DNA from: Terriglobia bacterium
GTDB lineage: Bacteria; Acidobacteriota; Terriglobia; Bryobacterales; Bryobacteraceae
Length of the DNA: 64,000 nt
NCBI GenBank assembly: GCA_020073265.1
Contig: JAIQFN010000013.1
Coordinates: forward strand, 46,927-110,926
Direction of reading: 5' to 3'
In this document: positions 27,382 through 35,817 of the stretch, piece by piece
Numbering within the stretch: the stretch's first letter is position 1
Layout: the number at the start of each line of letters is the position of its first letter
Position numbers and translations under genes: made by a program
The notes under the pieces: model-generated
Database searches by the model: none
The model's input: only the letters and a program-made list of their open reading frames with translations
What the model was told of the DNA's origin: nothing

Positions 27382-28716
27382 TCACCCCGAATACTGCATC
27401 AGCGCCATGAACCCGAAGTCCATGTGAAACTGCTGGTGGCAGTGAAACAACGTCAGACCGGGATTGTTGGCGATCAGATCCACCTCTACCTGCTTCCACG
27501 CCGGAACCACCACCACGTCCTTGAAGACTCCCGACGTCGCCTGCTTGTCGAAGCGCGTGATCTCGAACGTGTGCCGATGCAGATGCAGCGGATGCGCCTC
27601 CGCGCTCTGATTGTCGAAGATCATCCGATAGCGCTTGTTCGCCTCCACCACGATCGGATCGGTCTTCGGAAACGACTTGCCGTTGATGGTCCAGTGATGG
27701 CCGCCCTCCGGCTGCCGGATCACCATCGGAATCCGTCCGTCCGGTTCGGGAGCGATGGCCTGTCCTCCGAAGGCGCGATAGTCCCAGGTAGACACGGCCG
27801 GCAGCCAGCGAGCCGCACCTCCGCGCTCGGCGTACTCGACGACAATCCCCATTCCCGCGTTGCGCTGGCGGTCACGCACCTCGCCCAGAATCCAGACACC
27901 CGGCGTGTTCATTTCCACGATCGCATCCGCCCGCTCGCCCGGACCCAACTCGATCACTGGCACGGTTCGCGGCTCAGCCACCACGTTGCCATCCAGCTCC
28001 ACCACGCGGAACCTATGACCCGCCAGCGCCAGTTGATGATGCTCGGTGGCGCTCGCGTTCAACATCCGGAACAACACGCGCTGCCCGTACTTGACGCGAA
28101 TCGGCTCGCCGCCGCCCAGCATCTTCCCGTTGATCGACAGATACTTGTATTCGACGTCCATCGGGCCGTCTTTGGCGAAGCTCGGATCCCACTCGTGCAG
28201 CAGAATCGGCACTTCGAGGTCGTACGCGCCCGGTTCGTTCGAGGAATCCACGATCAGCATTCCGAACTGACCCGTGTACGTGCTGGCGTGCAGATTCCGC
28301 CCAGCCATCGCGTGAGTATGATACCAGCGCGTCCCCGCCGGCCGGGGCGTGAATTCATAGCGCCGCTGGCCGTGCCGCGGAACATGCGGCGTGCCTTCCT
28401 CGTGCGATCCGTCAACCTCCGGGGGAATGTGCAGCCCGTGCCAGTGCACCAGCTCGTCGGCGTTCGTGTCGTTCACCACGTCCACCGCGATGCTCCTGCC
28501 TTCCCGCACGCGCAACAAGGGACCGGGCGCCTGGCCGTTGTACCCGATGGTTTTCACCGAGTGCCGCGAGTCCAGTTCGAGTTCGACCTCCTGGATGCGC
28601 AGCGTGATGTCGGCATCCCTTGCGTCCGCCCCGGGCGCCTCCTGCGTTTGCCCCGATCCGAGCGCGGCGGCAGTCACTCCCGCGCCCACCCGAGACATCC
28701 ACTCGCGCCGGGTCAT
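27382..28716 (-). CDS. Tat-exported multicopper oxidase
   Basis: The protein is 444 residues from ATG 28716, with a twin-arginine signal (MTRREWMSRVGAG). Copper ligands are in HWHG (H91, H93), WYHTH (H133, H135), HPLHLHRH, and the C-terminal HCHQQFHMDFGF (H425, C426, H427, H431). The type-1 axial position, ten residues after the cysteine, is F436 rather than Met, as in high-potential laccases. The family covers laccases, copper-efflux and nitrite-type enzymes; the three-cupredoxin length suggests a laccase/CueO-like oxidase. A GTG at 28725 is an alternative start, but GGAGG is placed better for the ATG. The substrate is unknown; it acts in the periplasm. A small membrane protein gene lies 54 bp upstream. 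Confidence 0.88.
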   Translation of the reverse strand: MTRREWMSRVGAGVTAAALGSGQTQEAPGADARDADITLRIQEVELELDSRHSVKTIGYNGQAPGPLLRVREGRSIAVDVVNDTNADELVHWHGLHIPPEVDGSHEEGTPHVPRHGQRRYEFTPRPAGTRWYHTHAMAGRNLHASTYTGQFGMLIVDSSNEPGAYDLEVPILLHEWDPSFAKDGPMDVEYKYLSINGKMLGGGEPIRVKYGQRVLFRMLNASATEHHQLALAGHRFRVVELDGNVVAEPRTVPVIELGPGERADAIVEMNTPGVWILGEVRDRQRNAGMGIVVEYAERGGAARWLPAVSTWDYRAFGGQAIAPEPDGRIPMVIRQPEGGHHWTINGKSFPKTDPIVVEANKRYRMIFDNQSAEAHPLHLHRHTFEITRFDKQATSGVFKDVVVVPAWKQVEVDLIANNPGLTLFHCHQQFHMDFGFMALMQYSG

Positions 28717-28770
28717 TGGCGACACGCCTCCGCACGCATCACGCCGGCGCGGCCCATTGAGTATTGACGA

Positions 28771-29016
28771 TCAGCTTCGGGTTGGTCGAGTATGGCGGGC
28801 TGCCACAGACCGCGCACGCGGCTTGGCGTCGCCAAACTGGTGAAATTGGACGTGCGATTCCTGGGACCGAAGGCCATGGATGATATGCAGTACTGCAAAT
28901 GCAAGGACGACAAGCGCGATGATTCCGATCAAGACCCAGATCACCTGCAACAGCGGGATTCCCGCCAGCAGCATTGCCTGCGTCGAGTCTGAGTTGCCAA
29001 CGAACCAATCCACCAT
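28771..29016 (-). CDS. Small single-pass membrane protein
   Basis: This 81-residue protein has one strong hydrophobic stretch (PLLQVIWVLIGIIALVVLAF) at about residues 21-45 and a basic soluble tail. The frame can be opened at ATG 29053-29055, but ATG 29014-29016 has AGAGGA seven bases before it and is preferred. It lies in the same direction as the downstream multicopper oxidase and the upstream lipoprotein gene. I do not recognise a family; an accessory role to the oxidase is only suggested by position. Confidence 0.55.
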   Translation of the reverse strand: MVDWFVGNSDSTQAMLLAGIPLLQVIWVLIGIIALVVLAFAVLHIIHGLRSQESHVQFHQFGDAKPRARSVAARHTRPTRS

Positions 29017-29103
29017 CGTCAGTCCTCTGGAAGACGGGCCCTTTCCTATTTGCATTGAGAATACACCCGCACCCCGTCCAGGTCAAGGGTATTGCACGAG
29101 CGC

Positions 29104-29697
29104 TCAGCGCACTTCGCCGGTGTGCAGCGCCGCCCACACCACGTCGTAGGTGTCATCTCCCGCCAATGCTCCGGTCTGCCTCCACCCCGACGCGGTCTTC
29201 GAAAGCGGGGCCGCCACCAGTGTCGAATCACCGTCCGCATCCTGCCCCAGCAGGAAGACCAGCGTGACCCCATGCACATCGGCCTGTCCGGTGATGACGA
29301 CTTTTCCCAGGCTGCGGTAGTAGTCCCGGGTCCGCTTGACCACTTCGGGATTCGAGAACTGCTGGCCGACCCTGGCGCGCTCGGCCGGCACGAAATTCTC
29401 GACGATCCACGAAACTTCCCCGGCCGCTCCCGCCGATAGGACGGATGCCGCAGCGTGTTCGGGCGTGCTCCAGTCGGCCTGGTCTCGACCCACCAGGCGC
29501 ACCGCGGCGGGCGGCCTCAGCAGCTTTCCCGGCAGCGTGATCGTCACCTGGTCGTCCGGACGTTTGTCCTTCGCCAGGGAATTGCCCGGCTTCCGGAGGT
29601 CCGAGACTTTCACCTGGAACGTCAACCGCTCCGTCTTCGGACTGCAGCCGATCAGTGCGATCGCGGCGCCGATCACAAGCACGAGCCGGGAACGCAT
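29104..29697 (-). CDS. Putative lipoprotein, unknown function
   Basis: This 197-residue protein has a lipoprotein signal ending in LIGC (cysteine about residue 18), so it should be lipidated and attached to a membrane. The mature part is mixed alpha/beta with SWIVENFVPAERARVGQQFS and GQADVHGVTLVFLLGQDADG. No family is recognised. TATGAT (minus strand, 29706-29711) lies 8 nt before its ATG and is a good -10, implying a very short or absent leader. It is divergent from msrB. Confidence 0.7.
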   Translation of the reverse strand: MRSRLVLVIGAAIALIGCSPKTERLTFQVKVSDLRKPGNSLAKDKRPDDQVTITLPGKLLRPPAAVRLVGRDQADWSTPEHAAASVLSAGAAGEVSWIVENFVPAERARVGQQFSNPEVVKRTRDYYRSLGKVVITGQADVHGVTLVFLLGQDADGDSTLVAAPLSKTASGWRQTGALAGDDTYDVVWAALHTGEVR

Positions 29698-29754
29698 CGG
29701 CTACCATCATACTGCGCGGGCTTCAGCGCGACCTCCCCGGCGCAGAGTGCGACA

Positions 29755-30357
29755 ATGAGCTCAGTGCCACCTAAGCTCACCGAAGCGATCACGCGGCGGC
29801 GCGCGCTGCTGATTGCTCCTTTCGCTTTTGCCGGCCTGGTCGCCATCTCATCTCGCAAGAAAGACGATTCCAAGGACACCGCTTCAGCGAGCGATGCCAA
29901 CCAGGACCTCACCATCGTCGACTTCAACGACTCGGATCAGGAGCTGGGCCCGATTCGTGTAAAGAAAATCGTCCGATCCGACGCCGAATGGCGCAAGCTG
30001 CTCAGCGCCGAGCAGTATTACGTCACGCGCCGCGCTGGAACCGACACTGCCTTCACCGGCATGTATTATCGGATGCACGACCCCGGCCTGTTCCGCTGCA
30101 TCTGCTGCGGCAATGCGCTGTTCAGTTCGCGTGCCAAGTTCGATTCCGGCACGGGCTGGCCCAGTTTCACCGCGCCGGTGGCCGGCGAGAACATCCGCAC
30201 CCGCAGCGACATGAGCCTGTTTATGGAACGAACCGAGGTGCTCTGCAAGCGCTGCGACGCCCACCTCGGCCACGTTTTCAACGACGGTCCCGAGCCTACC
30301 TACCTGCGCTACTGCATCAACGAATCCGCGCTACGCTTCGTCCCGCGCCAGACTTAG
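29755..30357 (+). CDS. msrB: Peptide-methionine (R)-S-oxide reductase, exported
   Basis: This 200-residue protein has a Tat-like or membrane-anchoring N-terminus (TRRRALLIAPFAFAGLVAIS). The MsrB domain spans about residues 70-197. Zinc cysteines are in FRCICCGNALF and VLCKRCDAHLG; GTGWPSF is the substrate loop; the catalytic cysteine is C187 in RYCINESALRF. It repairs methionine-R-sulfoxide in proteins, here probably outside the cytosol. A longer frame starts at 29455, but it runs antisense to the lipoprotein gene, and ATG 29755 gives a sensible export signal. A partner MsrA is not in the window. Confidence 0.92.
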   Translation: MSSVPPKLTEAITRRRALLIAPFAFAGLVAISSRKKDDSKDTASASDANQDLTIVDFNDSDQELGPIRVKKIVRSDAEWRKLLSAEQYYVTRRAGTDTAFTGMYYRMHDPGLFRCICCGNALFSSRAKFDSGTGWPSFTAPVAGENIRTRSDMSLFMERTEVLCKRCDAHLGHVFNDGPEPTYLRYCINESALRFVPRQT

Positions 30358-30384
30358 ACTCGAAGACCCGTCCGCCCGCCGCCC

Positions 30385-31401
30385 CTACTTCTTCTGCGCC
30401 TCGCGTTCCGCCTTGCGCGCGCCGCCCAGAATGTCTTCCATCGCGTAGTTGCCTTCATGGCAGGCGTACTCGAAGATCGGACCCGGCGTGGCGTGGAACG
30501 GATACTCGATGGTCCAGCTCTTGGTAAACGTGGTGGGGTCGTCGATGGTCGCCCGGTACAGCAACGTGCCGCCATCCACGCGCGTGAAGCGCTCGATCAC
30601 GTGCAGGTTCGCGGACGACCCGCGAAAATTCACCTGCTCGCTGAAATTCGTGGTGTCCACCACCAAGGTGTCGCCTTCCCAATGGCCAACCGAATCACCC
30701 AGCCACTGCCGTACGTTCTCCGGAAGATGCGGCGCGTTCATGCGGACGATGCGCGCATCGTGGATCATCTCCACCAGGATCATCACCTGATCCTTGGTTT
30801 CGACGATCTGATAGTTGTTGTTGTACAGCACCGGCAGCATGGGCGGCCCGGAGCTGGAACCGAAGCTCAACAGGCAGCGCTCCGACAAAGGCCGGTTTTG
30901 CGCCGCATCCAGGGCGCCACCGCGCCGCACGGCCGCGAATCTCTGGCGCGCTTCAGCCGTGATCGGCGGAACCCGGCCATCCGTCGGATCGATCACCAGC
31001 GAGCTGCGCTTCACCCCATCCACGCGCGCCAGCTCGGACCCGCGATCGATGAACAGCGCGTTGTAACCGCCGGTGTCGCCCGAGCCGGCCCGCCGATGGA
31101 ACTCGCCCTCGGACTTGCCGTCGCCCGCTTTCAGCTCATCGTCCTGCGCCTTCTCGAAACGCGCTGCTTCCTCGTCGCTAACGTTCAGCTTCCCCGCGAA
31201 CACGGCCGGACGCTCCATGGGCGTCAGCGTCGCGTTGGTCCAAGTGCCCTGCAAGTCCGGATGACCGTCCGCCAAGCGGGGCACGTTCGAACTCTTGCCC
31301 TTGGATGCCGCGCGCGCTGCCGTCTGAGCGGAAAGCGGCGCCGCGATCACCACCGCCAGCAGCCCGAAGGACGCTAAGAATGCGAAAAAGCGATTGCTCA
31401 T
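30385..31401 (-). CDS. Secreted protein of an acidobacterial paralogous family
   Basis: This 338-residue protein has a signal peptide (MSNRFFAFLASFGLLAVVI). Characteristic blocks are LADGHPDLQGTWTN near the N-terminus, PMLPVLYNNNYQIVETKDQV in the middle, and VGHWEGDTLVVDTTNF in the C-terminal half. I know this pattern as an abundant secreted family of Acidobacteria and some Proteobacteria without assigned function. An in-frame ATG 12 codons upstream (31437) is possible, but ATG 31399-31401 starts directly at the signal peptide. It is convergent with msrB and divergent from the FG-GAP gene. Confidence 0.7.
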   Translation of the reverse strand: MSNRFFAFLASFGLLAVVIAAPLSAQTAARAASKGKSSNVPRLADGHPDLQGTWTNATLTPMERPAVFAGKLNVSDEEAARFEKAQDDELKAGDGKSEGEFHRRAGSGDTGGYNALFIDRGSELARVDGVKRSSLVIDPTDGRVPPITAEARQRFAAVRRGGALDAAQNRPLSERCLLSFGSSSGPPMLPVLYNNNYQIVETKDQVMILVEMIHDARIVRMNAPHLPENVRQWLGDSVGHWEGDTLVVDTTNFSEQVNFRGSSANLHVIERFTRVDGGTLLYRATIDDPTTFTKSWTIEYPFHATPGPIFEYACHEGNYAMEDILGGARKAEREAQKK

Positions 31402-31576
31402 GTGGATAGCCTCAAGCTCCTCGTTTCTTCCGAGCATCGCATAAACCGGCCGTCCGCAGAAAAAAGCACGGACAAAACAACCAACTGGGAGACATAGTAC
31501 TGTGTAGGTGAATGTTTAGAAACCTTGCCACCGAGGCGAGCATCCTTTATCTGAAAAGTCATCGGGAAAGGCTATA

Positions 31577-33394
31577 GTGCGGATCTTTCACGCTTTCGGC
31601 GTCCTGGCGCTGAGCGGCATCCTCTCGGCCCAAACCGTCCTGTTCGTTTCCCAGTCGCAAGTGTCCGTCGCCGCCGACCCGGTCTCATTGGCCATCGGCG
31701 ACTTCGCCGGCAATGCAGCCCCGGACGTGGTGGTGGCCAGCGAAGCATCCGCCACCCTCACCGTCCTGCGCAGCCTCGGCAATGGTTTCTTCGCGCAGCT
31801 CGCCAGTCAGCCCTCCGGCGTCAGCCCGCGCGCGATTGCGGCCGGTGATTTCAATGGCGACGGACGCCTGGATCTGGCCATTGCCAACTTTGCCTCCAAC
31901 ACCGTGTCCGTACTCTTGGGGAATGGCAACGGAACCTTTCGATCCGTCGCCAGCCTCAGCGCGCAGGGACCGTCAGCGCTGGCCGTCGCCGATTTCAACG
32001 CTGACGGCAGGCTCGACTTGGCCGTCGCGGAGGCCAATTCCAACAGCGTCGCCATCTTCCTCGGCAACGGCAACGGAGCCTTCCTGCCAGTCTTTCGCCC
32101 CTCGGTAGGCAACCACCCGGTCTCGCTGGCGACCGGCGACTTCAATGGCGACGGAATGCTCGACCTGGCCGTCGCCAACACCAACTCGAACAACGTTTCC
32201 ATACTGCTCGGCAACACCAACGGCACATTTCGCGGCGCTCTCAACTTCGCGGCCGGACAACTTCCGGTCTACGTGGTCGCGGGCGACTTCAACGGCGACG
32301 GTAAGGCCGACCTGGCAGTGGCCAATGCCACCGGCTTCTTCACCAGTTCCGTCTCTGTGCTGCTCGGCCAGGGAAACGGGGTCTTCCTGGCTCCCTTGAG
32401 CTCCACGGTGGGAAGCAATCCCTCCTTTCTCGTAGGCGCCGATTTCAACCTGGACGGCAGGCTCGATCTCGCGGTCGCCAACTCGGGTTCCAACACCATC
32501 TCGGTGCTGCTGGGCATCGGCACTGGAACCTTCCTGCCGCAGCAGTCCTTCCAAGTGGGAAACGGACCTGCCTGGATCAGCGTGACCGACTTGAACGCGG
32601 ACGGCAAACCCGATCTGGTGGTGGCCAACAGCCTCTCGAGCACGGTCTCGATACTGCTCAATCGCACGGCCATCAACCGGCCCGCCCCGGCTGTCGCTTC
32701 GGTCGTCAACGCCGCCAGTTTCCGGTCGGGCTCCGTCGCTCCGGGCGAAATGGTAACCATATTCGGCTCGGGCCTTGGACCAAGCGATCCAGCCAGCCTT
32801 CAACTCACCGCTTCTGGACGAGTCTCCACGACGCTGGCGCAGACTCGAGTGTTCTTTGACGGCGTCGCGGCTCCGCTCATTTCCGCTAGCGACGGCCAAG
32901 TGAACGCTAGCGTGCCATACGGTGTCGCGGGCCATTCGACGACCGACCTGGTGGTGGAGAACAATGGAACGCGCTCGCTGGTGTCGACCCTTTCAGTGAC
33001 CGCCAGCGCCCCGGCATTGTTCACTGCGGACGCCAGCGGCAGTGGGCCGGGCGCAATCCTCAACCAGGACGGATCGCTGAACTCCGCCTCCAATCCCGCG
33101 CCCCAGGGTTCGGTGGTGGTGCTGTACGGGACCGGCGCAGGCCAGACCAGTCCTACAGGAGTCGACGGCCTGCTGGCGCTCGACATTGTACCGACGCAAG
33201 CGCTTCCGGTCTCAGTGACCATTGACGGAAAATCGGCGCAAGTTCTGTATGAGGGCGCTGCGCCGGGCCTGGTCGCCGGCATCGTGCAGGTGAATGTTGT
33301 CCTTCCGGACGGCATCCGCTCCGGCGCCGTTCCCGTGGTACTACGCGTCGGCGACGCAACCAGCCAACCCGGCGTCACGCTGAGCGTCCAATAG
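31577..33394 (+). CDS. Secreted FG-GAP repeat protein with Solibacter C-terminal domain
   Basis: This 605-residue secreted protein has a signal peptide (MRIFHAFGVLALSGILSAQT). About seven tandem FG-GAP/VCBS units fill residues 25-365, each with a DFNGDGRLDLAIAN-like calcium loop followed by VSVLLGNGNGTF. From about residue 370 the C-terminus (NAASFRSGSVAPGEMVTIFG, then YGTGAGQTSPTG) matches the TIGR03437 domain typical of Solibacter. It is a probable extracellular beta-propeller adhesin or binding protein. The start is GTG 31577 with GGGAAAGG at 31564-31571. A possible promoter is TTGCCA (31525-31530) with TATCTG 17 bp later. Confidence 0.88.
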   Translation: MRIFHAFGVLALSGILSAQTVLFVSQSQVSVAADPVSLAIGDFAGNAAPDVVVASEASATLTVLRSLGNGFFAQLASQPSGVSPRAIAAGDFNGDGRLDLAIANFASNTVSVLLGNGNGTFRSVASLSAQGPSALAVADFNADGRLDLAVAEANSNSVAIFLGNGNGAFLPVFRPSVGNHPVSLATGDFNGDGMLDLAVANTNSNNVSILLGNTNGTFRGALNFAAGQLPVYVVAGDFNGDGKADLAVANATGFFTSSVSVLLGQGNGVFLAPLSSTVGSNPSFLVGADFNLDGRLDLAVANSGSNTISVLLGIGTGTFLPQQSFQVGNGPAWISVTDLNADGKPDLVVANSLSSTVSILLNRTAINRPAPAVASVVNAASFRSGSVAPGEMVTIFGSGLGPSDPASLQLTASGRVSTTLAQTRVFFDGVAAPLISASDGQVNASVPYGVAGHSTTDLVVENNGTRSLVSTLSVTASAPALFTADASGSGPGAILNQDGSLNSASNPAPQGSVVVLYGTGAGQTSPTGVDGLLALDIVPTQALPVSVTIDGKSAQVLYEGAAPGLVAGIVQVNVVLPDGIRSGAVPVVLRVGDATSQPGVTLSVQ

Positions 33395-33485
33395 CGCCTC
33401 GATTGCACGGCGGCTGAATCAGGTTGTACGATAGTCGGTTAGCCGGCAATTTCAATCCAAGAATTCCAATCGAAAGGATCCCACT

Positions 33486-34571
33486 GTGAACCGTCGCGAT
33501 TTTCTGCGGTCCGCCGGCGTCGTGTCCGGCAGCCTCGCGCTTGCCAAGCCCGGGCGCCTGCTGGCAGCCGGCGCATCCTCTGACAACTGGCGCACCTTCG
33601 AAGTGACCACGCGCGTCGAAATCCTGAAATCGTCCGGCGCCACGCGGGTGTGGCTGCCCGCGGCCCTCACCGAAAAGACTCCCTTCCAGAAGACGCTCTC
33701 CAATCACTTCAGCGCAGAGGGCGGCACGGCCAGAATCACGGACGCCAAAGCCGATGCGATCGGAGTCCTCACCGCGGAATTTCCGGCCGGCGTCAAGCCG
33801 GTGCTCACGCTCACCAGCCGGGTCGCGACCAGGAACTACGCGGTGGATCTCTCCGCTCCCGGCAAGGCGCCCAAAGCGGACCACGCGGAGTTGCAGCATT
33901 TCCTCCGCCCCACCAAGCTCCTGCCCACCGACGGTATCGTGAAAACCACGGCAGCCGAAATCACCAGCGGCTCGAAGACCGACCTTGAAAAGGCACGCGC
34001 CATCTACGAGTGGATCGTCGACAACACCTTCCGCAATCCGAAAACGCGCGGCTGCGGTATCGGCAACATCCGCTTCATGCTGGAGTCCAGGGATCTGGGC
34101 GGCAAGTGCGCCGACTTGAACGCGCTCTATGTCGGTCTGGCCCGCGCCGCTGGCCTGCCGGCGCGCGACGTGTATGGCATCCGCGTCGCCAAGTCGGAGC
34201 TGGGTTACAAAAGCCTGGGCGCTTCGACGCAAAACATCACCAAGGCGCAGCACTGCCGGGCCGAAGTGTACCTCAACGGTTACGGCTGGGTCCCGGTGGA
34301 TCCGGCCGACGTGCGCAAAGTTGTGCTCGAGGAACCACCCGGAAATCGCAAGCTGGACGACGAGATGGTGAAGGCGGCGCGCGCGCGGCTGTTCGGCTCC
34401 TGGGAGATGAATTGGATGGCCTACAATTTCGCGCACGACGTCGCGCTGCCCGGATCGGCCGGCGCCCCAGTCGGCTTCCTGATGTACCCGCAGGCGGAAA
34501 CTGCCGACGGCCGGCTCGACTGCCTGGACCCGGACACCTTCAAGTACGAAATCACGTCCAAAGAGATCTGA
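33486..34571 (+). CDS. Tat-exported transglutaminase-like protein
   Basis: This 361-residue protein has a clear Tat signal (MNRRDFLRSAGVVSGSLALA). The transglutaminase core has C208 in GGKCADLNALYVGLARAAG, H256 in QHCRAEVYLNGYGW, and an Asp in PVDPAD about 15 residues later, the complete triad. The N-terminal part is a beta-rich domain commonly found before the core. Family members are proteases or amidases of the periplasm; the substrate is unknown. The start is GTG 33486 with AAAGGA upstream at proper spacing. The next gene follows by 17 bp and is likely cotranscribed. Confidence 0.87.
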   Translation: MNRRDFLRSAGVVSGSLALAKPGRLLAAGASSDNWRTFEVTTRVEILKSSGATRVWLPAALTEKTPFQKTLSNHFSAEGGTARITDAKADAIGVLTAEFPAGVKPVLTLTSRVATRNYAVDLSAPGKAPKADHAELQHFLRPTKLLPTDGIVKTTAAEITSGSKTDLEKARAIYEWIVDNTFRNPKTRGCGIGNIRFMLESRDLGGKCADLNALYVGLARAAGLPARDVYGIRVAKSELGYKSLGASTQNITKAQHCRAEVYLNGYGWVPVDPADVRKVVLEEPPGNRKLDDEMVKAARARLFGSWEMNWMAYNFAHDVALPGSAGAPVGFLMYPQAETADGRLDCLDPDTFKYEITSKEI

Positions 34572-34588
34572 CGAACGCAGGGACTGAC

Positions 34589-35086
34589 ATGCCCCGCATC
34601 CAGCGCCACCTCAATTCCAGCCTGACCATCGCAGCTCTCATTCTCGCCCCGACGATTCCCACAGCCTCCCCGGCCGACGCCTTCTACCTCGGAACATGGA
34701 AGATCGTTTCGGCAGCGGTCGCCCCCTGGTGGGACGGCAAGGATCATAAACCGGACGCGAATGAGATGCGATCGCTGGTGGGCAAGACCGTGACGATCAC
34801 GCCGAAGTCCATCCTGGGCCCGCGAGCCGTCGCCTGCGCGAGCGTGCGCTATGAGGTGAAGGATTATCCAGCCGACATGCTCTTCGAGGGCGCGTTCGGC
34901 GAGATGCACGCGCGCGACAAGTCCGCCGATCCGGCCAAGATCGCCGCCAGCGTGGGATTCCGAGGCTCGCGCTGGAAGACGCTCGAAACCGGCTGCGCCA
35001 TCGAAATCAACTACCACTTCATCGATCCAACCACCGCCGCGTTCGGCCTCAACGACTACATCTATACGCTAAAAAAGCAGCCGTAG
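34589..35086 (+). CDS. Secreted protein, unknown function
   Basis: This 165-residue protein has a signal peptide (LTIAALILAPTIPTASPADA). The mature part starts FYLGTWKIVSAAVAPWWDG, recalling lipocalin-like ligand-binding beta barrels that open with a GTW motif. That resemblance is weak and only suggests a fold. Two cysteines (about residues 73 and 135) could form a disulfide after export. GCAGGGA lies before ATG 34589. It follows the transglutaminase-like gene by 17 bp. Confidence 0.6.
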   Translation: MPRIQRHLNSSLTIAALILAPTIPTASPADAFYLGTWKIVSAAVAPWWDGKDHKPDANEMRSLVGKTVTITPKSILGPRAVACASVRYEVKDYPADMLFEGAFGEMHARDKSADPAKIAASVGFRGSRWKTLETGCAIEINYHFIDPTTAAFGLNDYIYTLKKQP

Positions 35087-35150
35087 CGGGGCTGTTGATC
35101 GTTTTTCCGCCCGATTCGCGCCCGTACAGTTGAAGGCGGTTACAACCCTC

Positions 35151-35417
35151 ATGCAAATGACGAGAAGAACCTGTTTCACCGTGTTCGCGGCGACCCTCGC
35201 GGCGAGCACCACTCTCAAAGGAAAGGAAAACGATACCATGCGAGAACTTTTGGAGGCCAGCCAGAACGAGAAGAAAGGCGTCATGCTGTACGTAAAAGGC
35301 CAGAGCATCGCCGGAGCCGTCGTGAAGCTTTCGGGCGACACGGTGGAACTGCGCAGCCGCGAATACAGCCGGATCGTCGTGCGCGTCGACTCCATCGATG
35401 CCGTCGCGATGAGCTAA
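35151..35417 (+). CDS. Small protein with Sm-like C-terminal pattern
   Basis: This frame ends at 35417 and offers two starts. ATG 35151 gives 88 residues with a signal-like N-terminus (TRRTCFTVFAATLAAS). ATG 35238 gives 59 residues and has a strong AAAGGAAAGG 10 nt before it. The C-terminal 45 residues, VMLYVKGQSIAGAVVKLSG then VELRSREYSRIVVRVDSIDA, follow the strand pattern of Sm/Hfq-like barrels. If the shorter start is right, this is a cytosolic Sm-like small protein; if the longer, an exported one. No family is firmly recognised. Confidence 0.5.
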   Translation: MQMTRRTCFTVFAATLAASTTLKGKENDTMRELLEASQNEKKGVMLYVKGQSIAGAVVKLSGDTVELRSREYSRIVVRVDSIDAVAMS

Positions 35418-35427
35418 TCCAAGCGTT

Positions 35428-35472
35428 GTGGCGCACGCTTCGGCGTGCCGCGTTCACACTCGTGTGAACGCC
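35428..35472 (+). repeat. Family A double-hairpin repeat, copy 3
   Basis: Hairpin 1 is shortened to CACGC-TTCG-GCGTG, a UUCG tetraloop in RNA. Hairpin 2 is the consensus GCGTTCACA-CTCG-TGTGAACGC. It lies between the small gene ending at 35417 and the vapBC promoter. Confidence 0.9.
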
Positions 35473-35487
35473 AGAAACAGCGACTGC

Positions 35488-35516
35488 TTGAACAAGGATC
35501 TGTTCCTTGCTATGGT
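35488..35516 (+). promoter_or_regulatory. Promoter and operator of the first vapBC pair
   Basis: TTGAAC (35488-35493) and TATGGT (35511-35516) are spaced by 17 bp. The inverted repeat CAAGGA-TCTGT-TCCTTG (35493-35509) fills the spacer exactly, as expected for an operator bound by the AbrB-type antitoxin. Confidence 0.55.
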
Positions 35517-35532
35517 AAGGACGGGAACGAGC

Positions 35533-35817
35533 ATGGCCAAGGTCACATCCAAATACCAAGTCACCGTACCCAGGACAATCGCGGAGGAATACCATATCCG
35601 TCCTGGCGATGACATCTACTGGCAACCCGCCGGCGAAGTGATTCGCGTCATTCCTCCAGGCAAGGCGGCGGTACCACAAGATCGGGAGTCACAGCTCCGC
35701 TTGTTCGATCAAGCCACCGAACGCCACCGCAAGCGTCCATCGGCACGCACCAACGGGCGGCCTCGCGACCGTGGTTGGAGAAGAGAGGATCTCTACCGGC
35801 GTGGCCGCTCTCGTTGA
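35533..35817 (+). CDS. AbrB/SpoVT-type antitoxin (VapB-like)
   Basis: This 94-residue protein starts with a swapped-hairpin AbrB domain: MAKVTSKYQVTVPRTIAEEY and then IRPGDDIYWQPAGEVIRVIP. The tail is basic and unstructured and would bind the toxin. A longer frame reaches back into the family-A repeat, but ATG 35533 matches the family N-terminus. It overlaps the PIN-domain gene by 17 bp. It probably neutralises that RNase and represses the operon through the inverted repeat at 35493-35509. Confidence 0.85.
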   Translation: MAKVTSKYQVTVPRTIAEEYHIRPGDDIYWQPAGEVIRVIPPGKAAVPQDRESQLRLFDQATERHRKRPSARTNGRPRDRGWRREDLYRRGRSR

